Positions 7,966 to 17,612 of a stretch of 64,000 nucleotides of DNA are shown in pieces; positions within the stretch are counted from its first letter, which is position 1, and each line of letters begins with the position of its first letter. The notes beneath the pieces were generated by a model that saw only the letters and a list, made by a program, of their open reading frames with translations, did no database searches and was not told the origin of the DNA. The translations under genes and the position numbers were made by a program. This DNA is from Streptomyces sp. NRRL B-24484 (GTDB taxonomy: Bacteria > Actinomycetota > Actinomycetes > Streptomycetales > Streptomycetaceae): contig NZ_JOAI01000006.1 of NCBI RefSeq assembly GCF_000717715.1, positions 221,065 through 285,064 on the forward strand, given 5' to 3'.

Positions 7966-10044
7966 TCAGGCCGCCTTTCGCTGGGTGGAGACGGAACGGT
8001 GGTCGCGGACGAGCGCCGCCACGCCCTCGGCGCGCAGCTCGTCCAGGGTGACGGCGGGGCCGCCGAGGCGGGCCGCCAGGGTGCGGGCCAGGCCGAGGCG
8101 GACGTGACCGGACTCGCAGTCCAGCACCACGCTCGCCACGCCCTGCCCGGCCAGCAGGCCCGCGGCCCGCTCGGCCTGGGCCAGGGCGTCCCGGCCGCCG
8201 GTGGCACGGCCGTCGGTGACGACGACCAGCAGCGGACGGCGGTCCGGGTCGCGCATCCGCTCGACCCGCAGCACCTCGTGGGCGCGCAGCAGTCCGGCGG
8301 CCAGCGGCGTCCGCCCGCCGGTCGGCAGCTGCTCCAGCCGGGCCGCCCCGACCTCCACCGAGGAGGTCGGCGGCAGGGCCAGCTCGGCGCCGGTGCCGCG
8401 GAAGGTGATCATGCCGATCTTGTCCCGGCGCTGGTAGGCGTCCATCAGCAGGGACAGCACCGCGCCCTTGACCGCGCCCATCCGCTGCCGGGCCGCCATC
8501 GAACCGGAGGCGTCCACGACGAACAGCACCAGGTTGGACTCGCGGCCCCGGCGCACCTGCTCCCGCAGGTCGTCCTTGGCCAGCACCAGCGCCCGCCCGG
8601 ACCGCCCGCGGGCGGCCTGGTGCGGGGCGGCGGCCTGCAGCGTCGCGGTCAGGTGCAGCCGGGCCAGCCGGCCCTGCGGGCGGCGCGCCCGCACGGTGTG
8701 CCCGCCGTCGGTCTCGGCGGCCGAGCGCCGGCCCATCGCCCCCCGGCCGGTGCCCGGCACCCTGAACAGCCGGGTCCGGTACGGGTCGGCGCTCGCCACC
8801 GGCGCCTTCTCGCGGCCGGCGCCGGGCGCCGGGCGGGGCGGCGGCGGGGCCTGCTCCGGGGTCTGCTCCGGGGTCTGCGAGGCGTCACGGGCCGGGTCGG
8901 AGGCCGCCGAGGCGTCCGGTCCGTCCGCCGGCGCGGGGGCGCCGCCGGGGTCGTCCGGGCCGCCGTCCTGCGGGCCGCCGCCGTCCGGATCGGTGTCCGG
9001 GTCGGTGTCGTCCGGGCCGTCCTCCTCGGCGCCCGCGTGCTCCTCCAGCGTGCGGTCCAGCTGCTCCTCGTCCAGGCCGGGCGCGTCGAAGGGGTTGCGG
9101 CGCCGCCGGTGCGGCAGCGCCAGCTGCGCGGCCTTGCGGACGTCCTCCTCCAGCACCTCGGTCCGACCCGCCCAGGCCGCCAGCGCCACGGCCGTGCGGG
9201 CCATCACGATGTCCGCCCGCAGGCCGTCCACCTCGAAGGCGGCGCAGACCGCGGTGATCTGACGCAGCGCCGTGTCGGTCAGCTCCACCTTCGGCAGCAG
9301 CTCCCGGGCGGCGGTGATCCGCTCGGCGAGCGCCCGCTCCTCCTCGGCGAACCGCTCGGCGAAACCGGCCGGGTCGGCGTCGTAGGCCAGCCGGCGGCGC
9401 ACCACCTCGGCCCGCTCCTGCGGGTCCCGGGTCGCCGCGATCTCCACCGTCAGGCCGAACCGGTCGAGCAGCTGCGGCCGCAGCTCGCCCTCCTCCGGGT
9501 TCATCGTGCCCACCAGCAGGAAGCGCGCGGCGTGCCGCACCGACACGCCCTCCCGCTCCACGTACGAGCGGCCCATCGCCGCCGCGTCCAGCAGCAGGTC
9601 GACCAGGTGGTCCTGCAGCAGGTTGACCTCGTCGATGTAGAGCACGCCGCGGTGCGCCCTGGCCAGCAGGCCCGGCTCGTACGCCTTGACGCCCTCGGCG
9701 AGCGCCCGCTCCAGGTCCAGCGAGCCGACGATCCGGTCCTCGGAGACGCCGACCGGCAGCTCCACCAGGTGCGCGGGCCGCTCCAGCCCGGCGGCGCCGC
9801 CGTGCGCGCCGTCCGGGCACTGCGGGTCCGGCGCCGCCGGGTCGCAGGCGAACCGGCAGTCGGCGACCGTGCCGATCGACGGCAGCAGCCCGGCCAGGGC
9901 ACGCACCATGGTCGACTTGGCCGTGCCCTTCTCGCCGCGCACCAGCACACCGCCGACGGCCGGCGAGACCGCGTTCAACAGCAGCCCGAGCCGCAGGTCG
10001 GCCATGCCGACGACCGCGGTGAACGGATAACGGGCGTCACTCAT
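7966..10044 (-). CDS. Putative cobaltochelatase, fused ChlI-ChlD (AAA+ and VWA) subunit
   Basis: A 692-residue protein starting at ATG 10044 (MSDARYPFTAVVGMADLRLG), with GGGAG just upstream. The N-terminal AAA+ domain has Walker A GEKGTAKST (37-45) and a Walker B/DE motif in VLYIDEVNLLQDH. A Pro/Asp-rich linker (about 345-430) leads to a VWA domain with MIDAS VVDASGSMAA near residue 510. It is a ChlI+ChlD fusion, the ATP-driven partner of a large CobN/ChlH-type subunit that is not in this window. Position between cobQ and cobO makes cobalt insertion the probable role. Magnesium chelatase, as often annotated, is less likely in a non-phototroph. Confidence 0.9.
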   Translation of the reverse strand: MSDARYPFTAVVGMADLRLGLLLNAVSPAVGGVLVRGEKGTAKSTMVRALAGLLPSIGTVADCRFACDPAAPDPQCPDGAHGGAAGLERPAHLVELPVGVSEDRIVGSLDLERALAEGVKAYEPGLLARAHRGVLYIDEVNLLQDHLVDLLLDAAAMGRSYVEREGVSVRHAARFLLVGTMNPEEGELRPQLLDRFGLTVEIAATRDPQERAEVVRRRLAYDADPAGFAERFAEEERALAERITAARELLPKVELTDTALRQITAVCAAFEVDGLRADIVMARTAVALAAWAGRTEVLEEDVRKAAQLALPHRRRRNPFDAPGLDEEQLDRTLEEHAGAEEDGPDDTDPDTDPDGGGPQDGGPDDPGGAPAPADGPDASAASDPARDASQTPEQTPEQAPPPPRPAPGAGREKAPVASADPYRTRLFRVPGTGRGAMGRRSAAETDGGHTVRARRPQGRLARLHLTATLQAAAPHQAARGRSGRALVLAKDDLREQVRRGRESNLVLFVVDASGSMAARQRMGAVKGAVLSLLMDAYQRRDKIGMITFRGTGAELALPPTSSVEVGAARLEQLPTGGRTPLAAGLLRAHEVLRVERMRDPDRRPLLVVVTDGRATGGRDALAQAERAAGLLAGQGVASVVLDCESGHVRLGLARTLAARLGGPAVTLDELRAEGVAALVRDHRSVSTQRKAA

Positions 10045-10070
10045 CTGCTCTCCCATGTTCACGGCCCCGC

Positions 10071-11567
10071 TCACGGCGCACCCGGCGGCACGAACGGCAG
10101 CCCCTGCGGTGCCCCGCCCTCGATCAGCTTCCACAGCGCGTCGGTGTCCGCATGCTCCTCGATCAGGTCGCCCAGCCGGTCCAGCCGCTCCTCGCGCGCC
10201 GCGGCGAACGAGGTGTCCGGCGCCGGGACGAAGGCCCGCCCTGCCGCGGACGCCACCTCGCGCAGCAGCGCCCGGCGGAAGCCGTCGTTCTCCAGCGCGC
10301 CGTGCCAGGTCGTCCCCCACACCGCGCCGACCCGGCACCCGTCCAGGAAGGCCTCCCCGCCCTCGACGGACACCACGCCGTGGTGGATCTCGTACCCCTC
10401 GACCCGCTCCCCGTACGCCTCGCCGACCGGCCGGCCGAGCACCTTCTCCACGCCGAACTCCACCCGGGTCGGCAGCAGTCCGAGGCCCTCGACGGCGCCC
10501 GCCTTCGACTCCACCGCGTCGACGATCTCCCGGGAGAGCATCTGGTAGCCGCCGCACACGCCGAGGACGGGCAGTCCGGCCGCCGCCCGCGCCCGCAGGG
10601 CGGTGTCCAGTCCGCGTCCGCGCAGCCAGTCCAGGTCGGCCACGGTCGCCCGGGTGCCGGGCAGCACCACCAGGTCGGCGTCGGCCAGCTCCTCCGGCCG
10701 GGTCGCCCACCGCACCAGCACGCCCGGCTCCTGCGCCAGCGCGTCCACGTCGGTGAAGTTCGACAGCCGCGGCAGCCGCACCACGGCCACCCGCAGCACC
10801 TCGGCGCCGTGCGGGGCCGCGGTCGGACGGTTCTCCACCGCGGTCGACAGGTCCAGCGAGTCCTCGGCGTCCAGCCACAGACCGGACAGCATCGGCAGCG
10901 TGCCCAGCACCGGACGGCCCGTCAGCTCCCGCAGCATCTCCAGGCCCGGCGCCAGCAGCCGGGCGTCCCCGCGGAACTTGTTCACGAACCAGCCCGCCAC
11001 CAGCGCCTGGTCCTGCGCGGACAGCAGCGCCAGCGTGCCGTACATCGCCGCGAACACGCCGCCGCGGTCGATGTCGCCGACCACCACCACCGGCAGGTTC
11101 GCCGCCGTGGCCAGGCCCATGTTCGCGATGTCCCGGTCCCGCAGGTTGATCTCCGCGGGCGAGCCGGCGCCCTCGCAGACCACCACCTCGTACCGGCCGC
11201 GCAGGTCCGCCAGGCACTCCAGCGCCCGCTCCAGCAGGACGGGCTTGCGCTCGCGGTAGTCCAGCGCACCGACCTCGGCGACCGGCCGGCCGAGCAGTAC
11301 CACCTGGCTGCGGCCGTCCGCGCCGGGCTTCAGCAGCACCGGGTTCATCGCCGCCTCCGGCGCCACCCCGGCGGCCTGGGCCTGCATGGCCTGGGCGCGA
11401 CCGATCTCGGCGCCGTCCGCGGTGACGAACGAGTTCAGCGACATGTTCTGCGCCTTGAACGGCGCCACCCGCACCCCCTGCCGGGCCAGCCACCGGCAGA
11501 TCCCCGCCGTGACCACGCTCTTGCCCGCATCCGAGGTCGTCCCTGCCACCAGCAGAGCCTTCGTCAC
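10071..11567 (-). CDS. cobQ: Cobyric acid synthase
   Basis: A 498-residue protein starting at GTG 11567 with AAGGGAG upstream; its start overlaps the cobD stop by GTGA. It begins with a dethiobiotin-synthetase-like ATPase (P-loop [11 protein letters not shown]) and ends with a GATase carrying the nucleophile in [11 protein letters not shown] and the motif GYEIHHG. It amidates side chains b, d, e and g of adenosylcobyrinate a,c-diamide to give cobyric acid. It is the second gene of the cob operon. Confidence 0.96.
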   Translation of the reverse strand: MTKALLVAGTTSDAGKSVVTAGICRWLARQGVRVAPFKAQNMSLNSFVTADGAEIGRAQAMQAQAAGVAPEAAMNPVLLKPGADGRSQVVLLGRPVAEVGALDYRERKPVLLERALECLADLRGRYEVVVCEGAGSPAEINLRDRDIANMGLATAANLPVVVVGDIDRGGVFAAMYGTLALLSAQDQALVAGWFVNKFRGDARLLAPGLEMLRELTGRPVLGTLPMLSGLWLDAEDSLDLSTAVENRPTAAPHGAEVLRVAVVRLPRLSNFTDVDALAQEPGVLVRWATRPEELADADLVVLPGTRATVADLDWLRGRGLDTALRARAAAGLPVLGVCGGYQMLSREIVDAVESKAGAVEGLGLLPTRVEFGVEKVLGRPVGEAYGERVEGYEIHHGVVSVEGGEAFLDGCRVGAVWGTTWHGALENDGFRRALLREVASAAGRAFVPAPDTSFAAAREERLDRLGDLIEEHADTDALWKLIEGGAPQGLPFVPPGAP

Positions 11568-12622
11568 GTGACACTCCCTTGCTTACGTGTGGCGCCGGCC
11601 GTGAGAACGGCCGTCCCGGCCGCGAGGGTGCGCCGTTCGGGTGCTCCGACCGGTCCGGTGCGCCCGCGGGTGGCCCGGCCGAGCGCGGTGCGTCCGAGGG
11701 CGTGCGCGGCCGTGGTGACGGCCAGGGCCAGGACGCCCACACGGCGGGAGAGACGGCAGGCGCGTTCGATGTCCGCGACGGCGACCGGGCGGAGCTCGGC
11801 GCCGAGGACGGGGCGGTGCTCGACGCGCTCGCCGTACTGCAGGGTGCCGCCGAGGCGGACGCCGAGGCCGCCGGCGAAGGCCGACTCGGCCTGTCCGGCG
11901 TTGGGGCTGGGGTGTGACGACCCGTCGCGCCGCCAGACCCTCCGGGCGGCCCGCGGGTGCTCCGCGGCGGCGACGGTCAGCAGCGCGGTGAGCCGGGCGC
12001 CCGGCCAGCCCGCCACGTCGTCGAGCCGGGCCGAGGCCCAGCCGAAGCGCAGGTGGCGCGCCGAGCGGTGGCCGACCATCGCGTCCAGGGTGTTGACGGC
12101 CCGGAAGGCCAGCAGCCCGGGGGTGCCCGCCAGCGCGCCCCAGGTGAGCGCGTTGACGACCGCGTCGGCGGTGTTCTCGGCGACGGACTCGACGACGGCG
12201 CGGGCGATCTGCTGCTCGTCCAGGGCGCTCGGGTCGCGCCCGCACAGGTGGGGGAGCCGCCCGCGCGCGGCGGCCAGGTCGCCGGCCTCCAGGGAGCGGC
12301 CGATCGTCCGGGCCTCGCGGGTGAGCGAGGTGCCGCCGAGGACCGTCCAGGCGGCCGCCGCGGCGAGCGCGGCGCGGGCCGCGGGACGGCGCCGCAGGGC
12401 GTGGTCGGCGAGGGCCGCCCCGGCCGCGACCGCGCCCACGCTCAGGGCGGTGAACGCGGTGCCGGCGCCCCGGTGGTCGCGCCAGAGCCGGCGCTCCAGA
12501 CGTCCGGCGGCGCTGCCGAAGAGGGCCACCGGGTGGCCGCGGCGGGGGTCGGCGAGGGCGGCGTCGGCGAGGTAGCCGGCGACGGCGCCCAGCAGGTAGG
12601 GGGCGGGGCTCACCCGGGCCAC
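11564..12622 (-). CDS. cobD: Adenosylcobinamide-phosphate synthase
   Basis: A 352-residue CobD/CbiB membrane protein starting at GTG 12622, with GGGAG seven bases before it. Motifs include [21 protein letters not shown] at the N-terminus, [21 protein letters not shown] and the conserved [14 protein letters not shown] and [11 protein letters not shown]. It joins the aminopropanol (or its phosphate) to cobyric acid. It is the first gene of the operon and starts about 100 bases downstream of a cobalamin riboswitch. The C-terminal roughly 50 residues are Arg/Thr/Ala-rich and less typical. Confidence 0.94.
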   Translation of the reverse strand: MARVSPAPYLLGAVAGYLADAALADPRRGHPVALFGSAAGRLERRLWRDHRGAGTAFTALSVGAVAAGAALADHALRRRPAARAALAAAAAWTVLGGTSLTREARTIGRSLEAGDLAAARGRLPHLCGRDPSALDEQQIARAVVESVAENTADAVVNALTWGALAGTPGLLAFRAVNTLDAMVGHRSARHLRFGWASARLDDVAGWPGARLTALLTVAAAEHPRAARRVWRRDGSSHPSPNAGQAESAFAGGLGVRLGGTLQYGERVEHRPVLGAELRPVAVADIERACRLSRRVGVLALAVTTAAHALGRTALGRATRGRTGPVGAPERRTLAAGTAVLTAGATRKQGSVT

Positions 12623-12724
12623 GGCCCGGCTCCCCGGTCGGGGCGCAGCGGTGACCGCTGGGCAGCCTGCATGGCGTGCGTGTCCTCACTCAGGGTCCGC
12701 GCCCTGGATCGACGAACCGGCGGC

Positions 12725-12895
12725 GAGAGTCTCCTGGCTTCCGGGTCCGGCGCGCGCTCGGGCCTTCCAGCGGCCCTGTGGCGGACCGCCGTGACCGTGC
12801 AGGTCGAGCGTGCTCCCCGGTGACAGTGGCGGGACCGCGCCGGATTCGCACCGGCTTCCTCTGCATGCCTCCGTATGGCCCCGAGATCCCATCAC
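12725..12895 (-). promoter_or_regulatory. Adenosylcobalamin (B12) riboswitch
   Basis: On the minus strand the segment contains the diagnostic blocks in order: GGAAGCCGGTGCGAATCCG (about 12841-12859), the B12 box GCCACTGTCA (12821-12830) and the closing GAAGCCAGGAGACT (12728-12741). This is the classical B12-riboswitch layout, with the ends of the fold estimated. It lies between the cob promoter and cobD and should shut off the operon when adenosylcobalamin is plentiful. Nothing else is seen in the 12623-13067 gap. Confidence 0.95.
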
Positions 12896-13067
12896 GCGCT
12901 CCGACCACCAGTCAACAAAGCCTCCGGAGGGCTTGGTCACACCCGTCGTCACGTTCCGTCGCCGTCCGCCCCGTACGATCCTCCAGCGCCCGGCGCGGCC
13001 GCCGGGCCCCGGTTCGTGCGTTCGGCGTGTGGGTGGTGCCGCGCGGCCGCCCGTACGTTCTTGTCGC

Positions 13068-13757
13068 ATGCGACGCAGACCGTCCGCACCGCCTCCGGTG
13101 CCCTTCTCCCCGCGGGCCGCCCAGGCGCACCGCGCCGGGCTCGGCCTGAGCCCGGAGCAGGTCGCCGAGGCCATGGCCGCGCACGGCGTCCGGCTGCTGC
13201 CGAGCCACGTGGCGGCGTGGGAGGCCGGTGAGTTCCTCCCGTCGGAGGAGGAGTTCATCGCGCTGTCCCGCGCCCTGTGGTGCCCGCCCGCGCAGCTGAT
13301 GGGCATCGCGCCGGCCACCCTGCGGGACCACCGGCTGGCCCGGGAGCTCACCCGGGAGCAGGCCGCCCACCGGATCGGGGTCGGCGCGGCGACCTACGCG
13401 AAGGCCGAGGCCACCGGCCACTGGGACGCGGACGGGGAGCAGGGCCTCGCCCTGGCGCACGTGCTCGGGCTGCCGCTGCGGGTGCTGGTCCGGGTGACCG
13501 GCCGTCAGGACGACCTCGACCGGCGGCTGCGCCAGGTGGTGGACGGCCGCTGGCAGGCGCAGCTGCGGGAGGTGGGCCGGATCGTGCCCGTCCCGCACGA
13601 GCTGCTGGGCGGGGTGCTGGCCGACCTCCAGGACGAGTACCTCGTCCCCGGGCACTGGGGCTCCTCGGTGCCGGACGCCGCCCGGCCGCCGGCCCGGCCG
13701 CTCGCGGAGCGGTTCTGGGAGCTGCTGGCCCGCCGGGGCACCGACGTGCCGGTCTGA
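13068..13757 (+). CDS. Tandem XRE-type helix-turn-helix protein
   Basis: A 229-residue protein starting at ATG 13068 (MRRRPSAPPPVPFSPRAAQA). It shows two consecutive XRE-like HTH units. The first is about residues 20-85 (GLSPEQVAEAMAAHGVRLLP...WEAGEFLPS) and the second about 88-145 (LTREQAAHRIGVGAATYAKAE). A shorter C-terminal region of unknown fold follows. Two HTH units in one chain could let a monomer contact two half-sites. It is divergent from the cob riboswitch region, but nothing links it to cobalamin. Function unknown beyond probable DNA binding. Confidence 0.8.
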   Translation: MRRRPSAPPPVPFSPRAAQAHRAGLGLSPEQVAEAMAAHGVRLLPSHVAAWEAGEFLPSEEEFIALSRALWCPPAQLMGIAPATLRDHRLARELTREQAAHRIGVGAATYAKAEATGHWDADGEQGLALAHVLGLPLRVLVRVTGRQDDLDRRLRQVVDGRWQAQLREVGRIVPVPHELLGGVLADLQDEYLVPGHWGSSVPDAARPPARPLAERFWELLARRGTDVPV

Positions 13758-13847
13758 CCCGCCCGGACGGCCCCGTCCGGGTGGCCCGCCCCGGGGCGCG
13801 GGCGTGGACTGGGATCGCCGTGTCCGTGCCGCCACACCGGGAGCGCC

Positions 13848-14969
13848 ATGCGTTGGGGAACCGCCGCGATCGTCGCGGCCGCCGCCGTCGGGACGGGTGC
13901 CGCGGCACTGCTGATCGGCCGCCGGGTGTCCGAGCGGGCCGTGCGGCCCGGCTTCGCGGGCGCCGGCGCGGCGGCCGGGCCGGGCATCCGGGTGCAGGAG
14001 GTGGCCGGCGACCGGGTCATGCTCACCCGCAGCGTGGAGACCGTGCGCCCGGGCCGCTACGCCCTGGAGTGGGCCGGGGGCGGCCACGCGGTGGTCGGCG
14101 ACGTGCTGGCCACCGGGCCGCAGAGCGTCACCCGCCGGCTGCTCGCCACCGGCGCCGGCTCGCTGTACAGCGGGACGGAGGTCCGGGTGACCGCCCGGGT
14201 GCACCTCGGCGACCCGGCCTCCGCGCTCGGCCTGGACTTCACCCCGACCACCGTCGACGGCGAGCTCGGCCCGATGCCGGCCTGGTACCTGCCGGGCATC
14301 CGCGGGCTGTGGGCGGTCCTGGTGCACGGCCCGGGCGCCGACCGGCAGCAGGCCCTCCCGGTGCTGCCGCTGCTGCACGCGCTGCGGATGCCCGTGCTGG
14401 TGGTCACCCACCGCGGCGACGAGGGCGCCCCGGCCTCCCCGGACGGCCTCGGCCACTTCGGCGAGACCGAGTGGCGGGACGTCGACGCCGCCGTCCGCCT
14501 CGCGCAGGCGAACGGCGCCGGCCGGATCGTGATCTTCGGCTGGTCGCTCGGCGCGACCATGGCGCTGCACACCGCGGCCCGCTCGGCCTGGCGGGACTCG
14601 ATCGCCGGCCTGGTGCTGGACTCGCCGGTGCTGGACTGGCCCGCCACCGTCCGCCGGGAGGCCGCCCGGGCCGGGGTGCCCGCCCCGCTCGCCGAGCTCG
14701 GTGCACTGGCCGCCGAGGGCCGCACCAAGGTCGACCTGGCGAGCTTCGCCCGGCTGGCCGCCGGCACCGACCTGAACGTGCCCGCCCTGCTGCTGCACAG
14801 CCCGGTGGACGCCGTGGCGCCCTTCGAGGCGGCCGAGCGCCTCGCCCGGCGGCGCGACGACCTGGTGAGCCTGCACGCCGTCCCGGGCGGTGCCCACGCG
14901 GCCCTGTGGAACGCCGACCCGGACGCCTACGGCGAGGCGCTGCGCCGCTGGCTCACCCCGCTGCTGTGA
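13848..14969 (+). CDS. Membrane-anchored alpha/beta hydrolase
   Basis: A 373-residue protein starting at ATG 13848. One N-terminal hydrophobic helix (about residues 5-24) anchors it. A unique region (about 40-140) precedes an alpha/beta-hydrolase domain with nucleophile elbow IFGWSLGAT, an acid candidate in HSPVDAVAPFEA and the histidine in PGGAHAALWN. The fold resembles S9-type peptidase/esterase relatives. Substrate is unknown. It lies 90 bases after the HTH gene, with no evident shared promoter. Confidence 0.82.
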   Translation: MRWGTAAIVAAAAVGTGAAALLIGRRVSERAVRPGFAGAGAAAGPGIRVQEVAGDRVMLTRSVETVRPGRYALEWAGGGHAVVGDVLATGPQSVTRRLLATGAGSLYSGTEVRVTARVHLGDPASALGLDFTPTTVDGELGPMPAWYLPGIRGLWAVLVHGPGADRQQALPVLPLLHALRMPVLVVTHRGDEGAPASPDGLGHFGETEWRDVDAAVRLAQANGAGRIVIFGWSLGATMALHTAARSAWRDSIAGLVLDSPVLDWPATVRREAARAGVPAPLAELGALAAEGRTKVDLASFARLAAGTDLNVPALLLHSPVDAVAPFEAAERLARRRDDLVSLHAVPGGAHAALWNADPDAYGEALRRWLTPLL

Positions 14970-15138
14970 GCCCGGCCGGGACCCGACCGTCGGGAGCGTG
15001 CTCATGCCAGGAATCCGGCCCGGGCGACCCGGTTTGGTGCCTGTTGCCCGATCTCATCCCCCGTCCGCGGAGCGGACCTACGATCGCGCGTAGAACTCGA
15101 TGTGACAGAAGGCCCGTACACGGGGAAGACTGCTCGGC

Positions 15139-16644
15139 GTGACGTCTCGGAACCCGCGCGACCGTGATGCCCCGCTCCAGCCCGCGATCCGCACCGGAGC
15201 GACGGTGACCCGTCTGCCAGGAGCGGCCCGGCGGGCCGAGAGCACGCCTCCGGGCGGGCCGGTCCGCCGCCGCACCCCCGCACCCAAGCCGGGCCGCGGC
15301 CGGGTGCCGCTGCCGGACGGCTTCCCCGCTCCCGCCGAGCTGGCGCCGCTCGCCCGCCGGATGCTCGCCGACGCGGTGCGCATCTCCCGGTGGGCCGGCG
15401 AGCTCGGCGAGGTCGACAAGCGGGGCGAGCTGCTGCCCGACGACGCCCGGGCCGCCGGGCGCGCCCTCGCCATGACCGTCGGCGCCGCCGCCAAGGCCTG
15501 GGGCCAGGCCCTGCTGGTCGGCCTGGTGGAGCTGCGCGACGGCGGCGCCGGGCCCGGCTGGCGGCTGAACGCCTGGGAGCACGACGACGAGGCGGTGATC
15601 CGCGGCTGGTCCGCGCTGTTCGACGCCTGGACGCTGCTCGCCCCCGTCCCGCCCGCGGCCCTGCGCGGCGTCTTCGCGCTGCTCGCCGGCCAGGCCGTCG
15701 ACCAGGCACCGCACCTGCTGTCCTTCCTGCACCTGGTGGACGGGCCCGTCCCGGACAGCGAGCTGCTGGAGCTGCTGCGCCGGGGCCTGGACGAGCGCCG
15801 GCACGGCGCCGGCACGGGTTCGTTCGGCCCTTCGCCGGTGCCGCACGCGGCCTCCGCGATGTCCGCCGTCCGCGGCACCTGCCGGGAGCCGCAGGTCGAC
15901 ACCCCGACCTCCGCGACCGACGTCGCCGCGGTCCTCGACTGGATGCTGGACGGCCTGGCCGCCGTCGGCGCCCTGGAGCGCCGCGACGACGCCGCCGAGC
16001 TCTCCCCGCTCGGGCACTGGGCGGTCCGCGCCAAGCTGGAGGAGATCTGCACCGTCGCGCAGACCGCCGCCGGCCACATCGAGCAGGACGCGCTGGAGCT
16101 GCTCGCCGCCTGTGCCGACTACACCCCGGGACCGGCCCGCGCCGAGTACCGGGCCTGGGTCGCCGCCCGCCCGGCCGACCGCGCGGTCGCCGAGCTGCTG
16201 GACGCCGCCCGCGGCGAGGACGCCCTGCTGCGCGGCCTCGCCTTCGAGGCCCTGCGGGTCGCCGGCGGCCCCGCCGAGCAGGCCGTCCGGGCCGCGGTGG
16301 AGGAGCAGGCGCTGCGGCCGTACGCGCTGCTCTGGCTGGCCGAGCGCTCCGACGACGGCCCGGTGTCCCCGGCCGACGTGCTGGGCGCGGAGGACGCCGC
16401 CTGGCTGTGGGTGGACACCGCCGCCGCCGTACTCGACCACGGCGACACGGCTCTGCTGGTGCCGCACGTCGAGGGCGCCTCGGCGGGCGAGCCGGTGCGG
16501 CTGTTCAACCGCGCCCGGCAGTCCGGCCACCCGCGGGCGGCCTCGGTGCTGACCGCCGTCTCCGGTGTCCACCCGGACCCGGCGGTGGCGCGGGCGGCCC
16601 GCCGCTCGGCCTTCAGCGTCCACGACGGCGGCGCCGGCCGGTAG
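15139..16644 (+). CDS. Conserved hypothetical protein, helical, 501 aa
   Basis: It starts at GTG 15139 and ends just before a strong hairpin. The first 60 residues are basic and Pro-rich. The rest is Ala/Leu/Glu-rich and looks all-helical, reminiscent of HEAT-like packing in the C-terminal half (repeated motifs such as RAEYRAWVAARPADRAVAEL and RAAVEEQALRPYALLWLAE). No catalytic motif, signal peptide or membrane span is visible. I do not recognise a characterised family. Reality is supported by codon bias and by the terminator at its end. Confidence 0.8.
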   Translation: MTSRNPRDRDAPLQPAIRTGATVTRLPGAARRAESTPPGGPVRRRTPAPKPGRGRVPLPDGFPAPAELAPLARRMLADAVRISRWAGELGEVDKRGELLPDDARAAGRALAMTVGAAAKAWGQALLVGLVELRDGGAGPGWRLNAWEHDDEAVIRGWSALFDAWTLLAPVPPAALRGVFALLAGQAVDQAPHLLSFLHLVDGPVPDSELLELLRRGLDERRHGAGTGSFGPSPVPHAASAMSAVRGTCREPQVDTPTSATDVAAVLDWMLDGLAAVGALERRDDAAELSPLGHWAVRAKLEEICTVAQTAAGHIEQDALELLAACADYTPGPARAEYRAWVAARPADRAVAELLDAARGEDALLRGLAFEALRVAGGPAEQAVRAAVEEQALRPYALLWLAERSDDGPVSPADVLGAEDAAWLWVDTAAAVLDHGDTALLVPHVEGASAGEPVRLFNRARQSGHPRAASVLTAVSGVHPDPAVARAARRSAFSVHDGGAGR

Positions 16645-16673
16645 CGGCCGCCGCCGCCCTTCCGGGCATGCGA

Positions 16674-16708
16674 GAGGGGCCCGCATCCGAATCGGATGCG
16701 GGCCCCTC
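16674..16708. terminator. Strong bidirectional hairpin terminator
   Basis: A 16-bp perfect stem (GAGGGGCCCGCATCCG and its complement) with loop AAT lies between the convergent stops of the 15139 gene and pssA. The symmetry allows it to serve both strands. A short T-rich run (TCGTTCGTT) follows on the plus strand. Confidence 0.85.
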
Positions 16709-16730
16709 GTTCGTTCCGGGTCCTGCGGGC

Positions 16731-17612
16731 TCAGCAGCCGCGGGACTCCGCGCGGCGGGCGCGGACGTCGCCCACCTTCTCGCCGACCTTGCGGCGGATG
16801 ACCAGCAGCGGCGCCATCGCGGCGAGCGTGATCTGGGCGACGGCGCCGATGTGCATCAGCATGTCGCCGCCGGGCAGACCGGCCGCCCAGGCCGCCAGGC
16901 AGCCGATCGAGACCACGATCCAGCAGAGCGTCGCGGTGGCGAGCAGCCCCTGCGGCTTCGGGTACTCGATGCGGCTGACCATCAGGTACGCCACACCGAA
17001 GATCATCAGCAGGCCCGGCACGAACGGCGGGTCGAGGAGCACGATGGCGATCACCGTCATCGCGCCCATCGGGCACGGCATGCCCTGGAAGATCCCCGGC
17101 CGCATCTTGACCGCCGAGAACCGGGCGAGCCGCAGCACCACCGCCAGCAGGACGGTCAGCGCGATGAACGCCGAGAGCTGCTGGTTGCTGTCCGGCGACA
17201 CGATGCCCCAGACCGCCACGAAGTACGCCGGGGCGATGCCGAAGCTGATCAGGTCGGCCAGGTTGTCCAGCTCCGCGCCCAGCGCCGAGGAGCGCAGCTT
17301 GCGGGCCACCAGGCCGTCGAACAGGTCGCACATCGAGCCGATCAGCAGCAGCGTGACCGCGGTGGCGGCGCTGTTGCGGTTCGGCGCGGTGGTCTCACCG
17401 GTGAGGTGCGGCATCAGGACCCCGGTGGTGATCGAGTAGATCGCCAGGAAGCCGCAGACGGCGTTCCCCAGGGTCAGGAAGTCGGCGGTGGACAGGTGCT
17501 GCGGCGAACGGGGCGCCCGCAGCTCGCGGTCGCGCGCCCAGCGGCGGCGCCGCAGCTCCGTCTCCTCCTCGTCTCCGAGGCCGACGAGAGTCTCAGGATC
17601 AGTCACGGTCAA
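16731..17612 (-). CDS. pssA: CDP-diacylglycerol-serine O-phosphatidyltransferase
   Basis: A 293-residue membrane enzyme making phosphatidylserine from CDP-diacylglycerol and serine. The CDP-alcohol phosphotransferase signature DGxxAR-x8-GxxxDxxxD is read as DGLVAR ... GAELDNLAD. About eight hydrophobic segments follow a charged N-terminus. The start may be TTG 17612 or GTG 17606; TTG overlaps the end of psd and has GGGGTG upstream. Its product is the substrate of Psd, encoded by the gene just before it, so the two form a phosphatidylethanolamine operon. Confidence 0.92.
   Translation of the reverse strand: MTVTDPETLVGLGDEEETELRRRRWARDRELRAPRSPQHLSTADFLTLGNAVCGFLAIYSITTGVLMPHLTGETTAPNRNSAATAVTLLLIGSMCDLFDGLVARKLRSSALGAELDNLADLISFGIAPAYFVAVWGIVSPDSNQQLSAFIALTVLLAVVLRLARFSAVKMRPGIFQGMPCPMGAMTVIAIVLLDPPFVPGLLMIFGVAYLMVSRIEYPKPQGLLATATLCWIVVSIGCLAAWAAGLPGGDMLMHIGAVAQITLAAMAPLLVIRRKVGEKVGDVRARRAESRGC

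Noticed and set aside
10152..12575. An 807-codon plus-strand open frame across cobQ and cobD
   Set aside because: It is a GC-driven shadow of two well-supported minus-strand cobalamin genes; its product is His/Arg/Gln-rich with no recognisable domain.
12690..12908. Short minus-strand ORFs covering the cobalamin riboswitch
   Set aside because: The segment is fully explained by the conserved riboswitch blocks; the peptides are Arg/Pro-rich.
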